A stretch of 64,000 nt of DNA, from contig NC_073303.1 in NCBI RefSeq assembly GCF_027595985.1, forward strand, positions 19,600,770-19,664,769. Direction: 5' to 3'. The position numbers and the translations under genes are program-made. The notes below the pieces were generated by a model, which saw nothing but the letters and a program-made list of their open reading frames with translations, was not told the DNA's origin and ran no database searches. Of this stretch, positions 59,575 to 64,000 are shown piece after piece (position 1 is the stretch's first letter; every line of letters begins with the position of its first letter). This stretch comes from Sorex araneus. Taxonomy: Eukaryota; Chordata; Mammalia; Eulipotyphla; Soricidae.

Positions 59575-61482
59575 AAAAAAAAAAAAAAAGTGTCCTTGCG
59601 GTTGTGTGTGAGGAGGGGTGTAGGGATGCAAAGTCCAGGCTGAGAAAAGGGTAGGAACTGCTTTTTCTCCCCACCCCAACCCCACCCTCCCGTGGCCCTG
59701 CAAGGGGCTTATAAAAATGGGAGACATGCCCCACCAGGACTCACTTGAGCAGCACTTTAAAGCCGGAAGGAAACAGGATGAGGACAGCCCCCTGGGAAGG
59801 GGCCCACATGCACATTCGAGAAATGCAACTAGCGCCCCCAGGAACACCTGGAGTTCATCCTCGTGTTGATTGTGAATGGTGGGTGATTTTGAGTTCATGG
59901 GTGATTTTGAATTAATGGGTGCTCCTGGAACCGTTATACCAGTGACCTTCAAGCCCCCGTCCTTGGGGCCAGTCTGCAGGCGTAGAAGGGTTGAAACCCG
60001 CTGTCCTTTCCTTCTGCTGCCAGAGTTTTTGTGCCTTCCCCCAGACCCCCTTGTTCTCCACATGGGCCCGCAGCCCACCTGTTTAAGAAGTTAGAGCCCA
60101 GGTCATTGGTGGTGAAGGAGAGGTAGCAGGGCAACACCTTTCTTAAATTTTCCCTTTTGGGGGTGGGGCTGGAGGTCTGTAACTTGGGGGAGGAGGGGGT
60201 GCCGTGGTTCTGCTTAAGGTTCTGAGATGAAAGGCACCTTGCAACATTGTGTCTTGTTCTCTTGCTATTTATTTCTCCTATCTCCACCGGCTGTGTACAG
60301 ATGTTTCCAGACAGCACGTGGCAATGTGGGGTAGCCTGGACCAGTAGGTTGCGTAGAGCGATGGGAAGCTCGCGCCCGGGAGGAATTCCTGAACGGGAGC
60401 AGGGTGGTATCGCCCATGTGCGTGCACCACCGCTGGGCACAGCCCTGAGCTCCAGAAAGGGGGCAGCTCGCCCTGTGCCTGAGAAAATCACCCTTCAAGG
60501 AGCGAGGGCTCCCAGCGCCCTCCCCCGCCCCCCACCTGCCAATCATCCCTCCCGACTTCCGGTTCTGCAGAAGGGGGAGCGGCGAGTTGAGATCCTGAGG
60601 CCAAGGAGATTGGACAGGGGGCTAGTGTACATGCCCAGGCCTTGCATGCATGGGGCACCCACGCCCAGACATGACTGTTGCTGTGCGGCTCCTGAGCACT
60701 GCAGAGGTGGCACTGGTGGTCCCAGCCGCCCGGGGCCCTTGCTTTGGGACACCCAGCAAGGGAAGAATGACTTGAAGTGGTCCCAGCCCTGCTGAATAAC
60801 GCTCAGGAGCCCCCACAGACCCCCCCACTCCCGCCCCCCCCCACAAGAGTAGAGGGCCTGAGGCAGTGTGAGGAGTGTGAGGGACGGCGGGCTGAGCAGC
60901 AGAGGGTGATCTGGTGGATGGAACCCCGGCTCAGAGGGGCTGCCCAAGCCTCGCCCCCAGCCCAGAGCGGGCCGCGCGGGAACGCCTCCAGTCTCAGGAT
61001 TTCCACTCTCCTCTTTCAATCTCAGTGGCCACCGGTGATTCCCTCGAGGTTACTGGCTGGATCACGGGCCAAGGCTATGAGACCCCCTCTGGTCAGATGG
61101 ATTAGGGACTAACCTCTATGGGGGGGGGGCATCTGGAAAGTGCTGGCACAGGAGTGCCTCTGGGGTGATGTGCTAGGTATGGGGGGGGTCTCTCCTACCA
61201 CTCTTCTTCTCCTCCCGTTTGCACAGAAGGACCCAGGCCCAGACTAGGATCTCTGCAAAGCCCTGGGTCTGAGGAAGGGCCCGAAACCTTCCCTGTAAAA
61301 GACCTTGAGAGGTGGCTGGGCTTGGGGGTGGGTGGGGGGTCGGGGCAGAGGGGGAGGTGTGCGATCTGGGAATCTGACGATCAACCTTCAGCTGGAGCAG
61401 TCAGCCCCCTTGGTGGGTCCCCTCCCCTCCCCACCCAGTTTCCACGACCACCTCATCCCTACAAACGCAAACCAGCACGTCT
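59575..61482. other. Intergenic region between convergent ATXN1 and GMPR
   Basis: About 1.9 kb, G/C-rich in its right half, with poly-G runs at 61120 and 61180. I recognise no gene. 60605-60770 may hold a very old SINE remnant. Confidence 0.7.
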
Positions 61483-61743
61483 TAAGGTAACAGCATTATA
61501 TTAAAGTGAAACCTTCTTTGTAAAAAGCAAGAAAAGGTGTGAGTGTGAGTCTCAACAATGAGGTTCCGAGATCCAGGCCACTGGGCTCTGACCTTTGGCC
61601 CATCATGCCCAATTTGGGGCCCCCTGGAAGGCACTGGGCGGGTGGGGGAGCCCCAAAAGCCTCCAGGTAATGGGATGGGGAGGAGGCGGCCACATTCCAC
61701 CAACCAGGAGGAAGCGATGAAGAGGAGGGAGAGGAAAGCAGGA

Positions 61744-61776
<33 letters not shown>

Positions 61777-61822
61777 TGTGTTTGCATCTGTGTGAATGCA
61801 TGCGTGTGTGAGTGCATGCATT

Positions 61823-61860
<38 letters not shown>

Positions 61861-61917
61861 GGGAGGAGGAGGGGGCTAATGAGCTTCCAGAGGTCAGCAG
61901 GCAGGTCGTCCAGGAGG
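61483..61917 (-). other. GMPR: GMPR 3' UTR (approximate)
   Basis: Follows the GMPR stop on the minus strand. The far end is placed at a possible variant poly(A) signal AATATA near 61495-61502 on the minus strand and is uncertain. The (CA)n/(GT)n tract lies within it. Confidence 0.5.
61746..61858. repeat. (GT)n microsatellites in the GMPR 3' UTR
   Basis: Two GT runs (61746-61781 and 61826-61858) separated by GTGAATGCATGC-type sequence. Confidence 0.94.
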
Positions 61918-62098
61918 TCAGCTGAACACGGTGTTGTGCTGTTGGGTGACCCGGATGAACGTGGCCCTCCTGCTCAGCTCTTTGAGTTTGGCGGCCCCCA
62001 CATAGGTGCAGGTAGACCTCAGTCCCCCGAGTATATCCAGAATCGTGTTTTCCACATCCCCTTTGTAAGGCACTTCCACAGTCTTGCCCTCAGAAGCT
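61918..62098 (-). CDS. GMPR: GMP reductase 1, last coding exon (59 C-terminal codons)
   Basis: GMP reductase converts GMP to IMP and ammonia with NADPH in purine salvage, in the cytosol. On the minus strand the exon begins after acceptor CCAG (62102-62099) and encodes [18 protein letters not shown], then the [12 protein letters not shown] segment and the end QQHNTVFS with TGA at 61920-61918. This matches the C-terminus of mammalian GMPR. The TIM barrel core and catalytic cysteine lie in exons outside the window. In human, GMPR also lies beside ATXN1 in convergent orientation, which supports synteny. The first base (62098) completes a codon split across the intron. Confidence 0.93.
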
Positions 62099-62171
62099 CT
62101 GGAAGGAAAAGGAAGATTTTCTATTAATCTGGGTTTATTTCATGTTGGCTAAAGACCCTAGCCAGAGGGCA

Positions 62172-62352
62172 AGAGAGCCGGCCGAAGGGTTACGGCACCT
62201 GCCTTGGGGAAGGTACCTGCCTTGCATGTGACCTATTCCACTTTGATCCCTGGGCACCACGTCTAGTTCCCTTGAGCACAGCCAGGAGTGACCCCTGAGC
62301 ACAGAGCCAGGAATACTGGGAACTTCTGGGTGTGACTCCTCCCCTAAAAAAA
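62172..62352 (+). mobile_element. Old SINE-A
   Basis: Diverged head with an internal duplication of 'acctgccttg'; body 'gagcacagagccaggaata'. Confidence 0.72.
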
Positions 62353-63227
62353 CCCCCAGCCGGTGTGATTCCCGGTTTTGTCACGTGCAACAGCCCCTGG
62401 CACTCAAGCAACAGATGCCAATCTGGTGCTGCCAGCATGTCAGGCACAGAGCCGGGCCACACCGTCCTGCTCACAACATCAACACTGGGCAGCACAGAGT
62501 CTGAATCCCACCATCCCAGTACCCAGCCAGCCAGTTCCCAAAATGCCCAACAGGAAGCAGGCGAGAGCCACAATCCCCTCCAGAGTGCCCTCCCAGGTGC
62601 GGGAGAGACACTGGCCGGCAATGACCATCTTCCTAGAGAATGGGCAGGAGCAGGTGGTCCGTTATGATGGCAGAATCTCCACCAATAGGCTGCAACCCGC
62701 ACCTCCCCCTCCCCCCTGACAAACTGCAAGTTCATCCCATGGCCCGAGCTGGGCTGCCTGTGCAGCGGTGTCTAAAGTTTCCAGGATACAGGCAAAAACA
62801 AGTCTCTTTTTCCTTTTTCCCAGCCTGACTCCCCCTAGATGGGACTTTAAAAACATTGCTATTGGTGGGGGGGGTCCCTCTTCCCCTAGACAGAAAAGAC
62901 TGGGGGCCTGCCAGGAGAAGCCAGTCTCCTTCATCTGCCACAGGGCAGAGGTGACACATGGTGACCCCCGTCCCTCGCTCCCACAACCTGCACATCTTCC
63001 TAGTTTCTGAAAATCCCCCCCACCCTCCCGTCGCCTGCTTTGAAACTTCAAAATGCATTTGATCCCATCTCCCCCCCACCCCAAGATACACTTTTTTTGG
63101 GGGGTGCAGGAGAGATGAATAGGAAATACAATATTCTACTACATCACCATTGCCACCACTGTGCTCCCCACACCTGGCTGCTTTTAATAGGGGTCCCTTG
63201 GGGGTTGGAGTGGACAGGGCAGGGGGT

Positions 63228-63350
63228 GGGGCCACACCCACCAGTGCTCTGAGCTCTGCTCAGGGGGGCAGACAGGTAGCGCCAGAGCTCAAACCCAGAC
63301 TTCCTGCATGCAAAACCTGTGCTCCCTCCCACTGCATCTTCTCCCCGGCC
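63228..63350 (-). mobile_element. Old SINE-A
   Basis: Reverse copy from 'gccacacccaccagtgctc' to 'cttctccccggccc'. Confidence 0.68.
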
Positions 63351-63503
63351 CTGGGACGTTTTTTTTGTTAAGCTTTACATAATGGTCATCCTTTTTTATT
63401 TTTGCAACAAAACAGAACAAAGAGTGGCATGAAGTCCTGAGGGCTTCGAGGGTGCCAGGCTCCTCCCTGGGTCCTGCACCGGCAGAGCACTGGGGCTAAC
63501 TTC

Positions 63504-63716
63504 TTCTTTTTTTTTTTTAATTTATTCTTTTATTGAATCACCATGTGGAAAGTTACAAAGCTTTCAGGTTTAAGTCCCAGTTAAACAATGCTCGAACACC
63601 CATCCCTTCACCAGTGCACATATTCCACCACCAAGAATCACAGTATACCTCCCCTCTCCCCCCCACCTCCCCAGCCCTCCACCCCGTATGTGTAACTGGT
63701 AAATTTTACTTTACTT
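63504..63716 (-). mobile_element. L1 3' end with target-site duplication
   Basis: Reverse L1 3' UTR; 'tggggctaacttc' at 63491-63503 and 63717-63729. Confidence 0.88.
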
Positions 63717-63877
63717 TGGGGCTAACTTCCGTGAGGAGGAACAGTGGCAAATTCTCGGAGGCAGGGGAAGGTCTTAAAACACACCCGCAGACCATTAAAA
63801 TGGAAGAAACAGACAGAAGACCAAGACAGCGCAGGCAACTGTGGTTGGAAACGATATTTCGAAGGCCACAAAGAGAG

Positions 63878-64000
63878 CTCCAGGGGCCGAGTGTGTGCTT
63901 TCCATCAGGGAAGCCCGAGTTGGACCCCCAGCACCCCAGAGGGACGCGTCACTGGGAATGACCCCCACTACTGGTCCGGGAATAGCCCCAGCCTTTGCTT
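63878..64000 (+). mobile_element. Old SINE-A cut by the window edge
   Basis: Diverged head and body ('cagcaccccagagggac', 'gggaatgacccccact'). Confidence 0.55.

Larger units (their letters stand above)
62099..64000 (-). other. GMPR: GMPR last intron (continues beyond window)
   Basis: No further GMPR exon found to the window edge. Unassigned single-copy parts: 62355-63225 and 63365-63490. Confidence 0.8.

Overview
The window is mammalian nuclear DNA, most likely from a shrew (Soricidae). The reasons are dozens of short retroposons that share one tRNA-like head (A box near 'tagcacagcgggtagggcg', B box near 'gggttcgattcc') typical of shrew SINEs, mammalian L1 3' ends, long microsatellites, and two recognisable vertebrate genes. 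The species call is an inference from the repeats.

Layout. Bases 1-29743 are intron upstream of the first coding exon of ATXN1 (ataxin-1), filled with SINEs, L1 tails, an 11-bp CACGTG-rich minisatellite (9445-9866) and an 84-bp minisatellite (28131-29490). The first ATXN1 coding exon is 29744-32019 (start codon 29905). It is followed by a 19.5-kb intron (32020-51522), the last coding exon (51523-52056, stop TAG) and a roughly 7.5-kb 3' UTR ending near 59574. After an intergenic gap of about 1.9 kb, the last coding exon of GMPR (GMP reductase 1) lies on the minus strand at 61918-62098, so the two genes converge tail to tail. The remaining sequence to 64000 is GMPR intron.

The predicted ataxin-1 is 882 residues (705 + 177). 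Its AXH domain, nuclear localisation signal and phospho-serine/14-3-3 motif are intact. The exon is strikingly altered elsewhere: the polyglutamine tract that expands in human SCA1 is replaced at the homologous site by 14 prolines (CCG repeat), two long polyglycine (GGC) tracts are inserted near the N-terminus, and third positions are almost all G or C. The final coding exon has ordinary codon use. The overlapping alt-ATXN1 frame keeps its start 29 nt downstream of the main ATG and is open for 446 codons. The 3' UTR keeps three miR-19, one miR-101 and one miR-130 seed match plus a Pumilio site, and carries an unusual GC-rich triple repeat with CCAAT and GC boxes.

I saw no prokaryotic systems, CRISPR arrays or intact transposase genes. 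The novelty lies in the rebuilt ATXN1 exon, the satellite-like arrays and two SINE families that share a head but have different tails.
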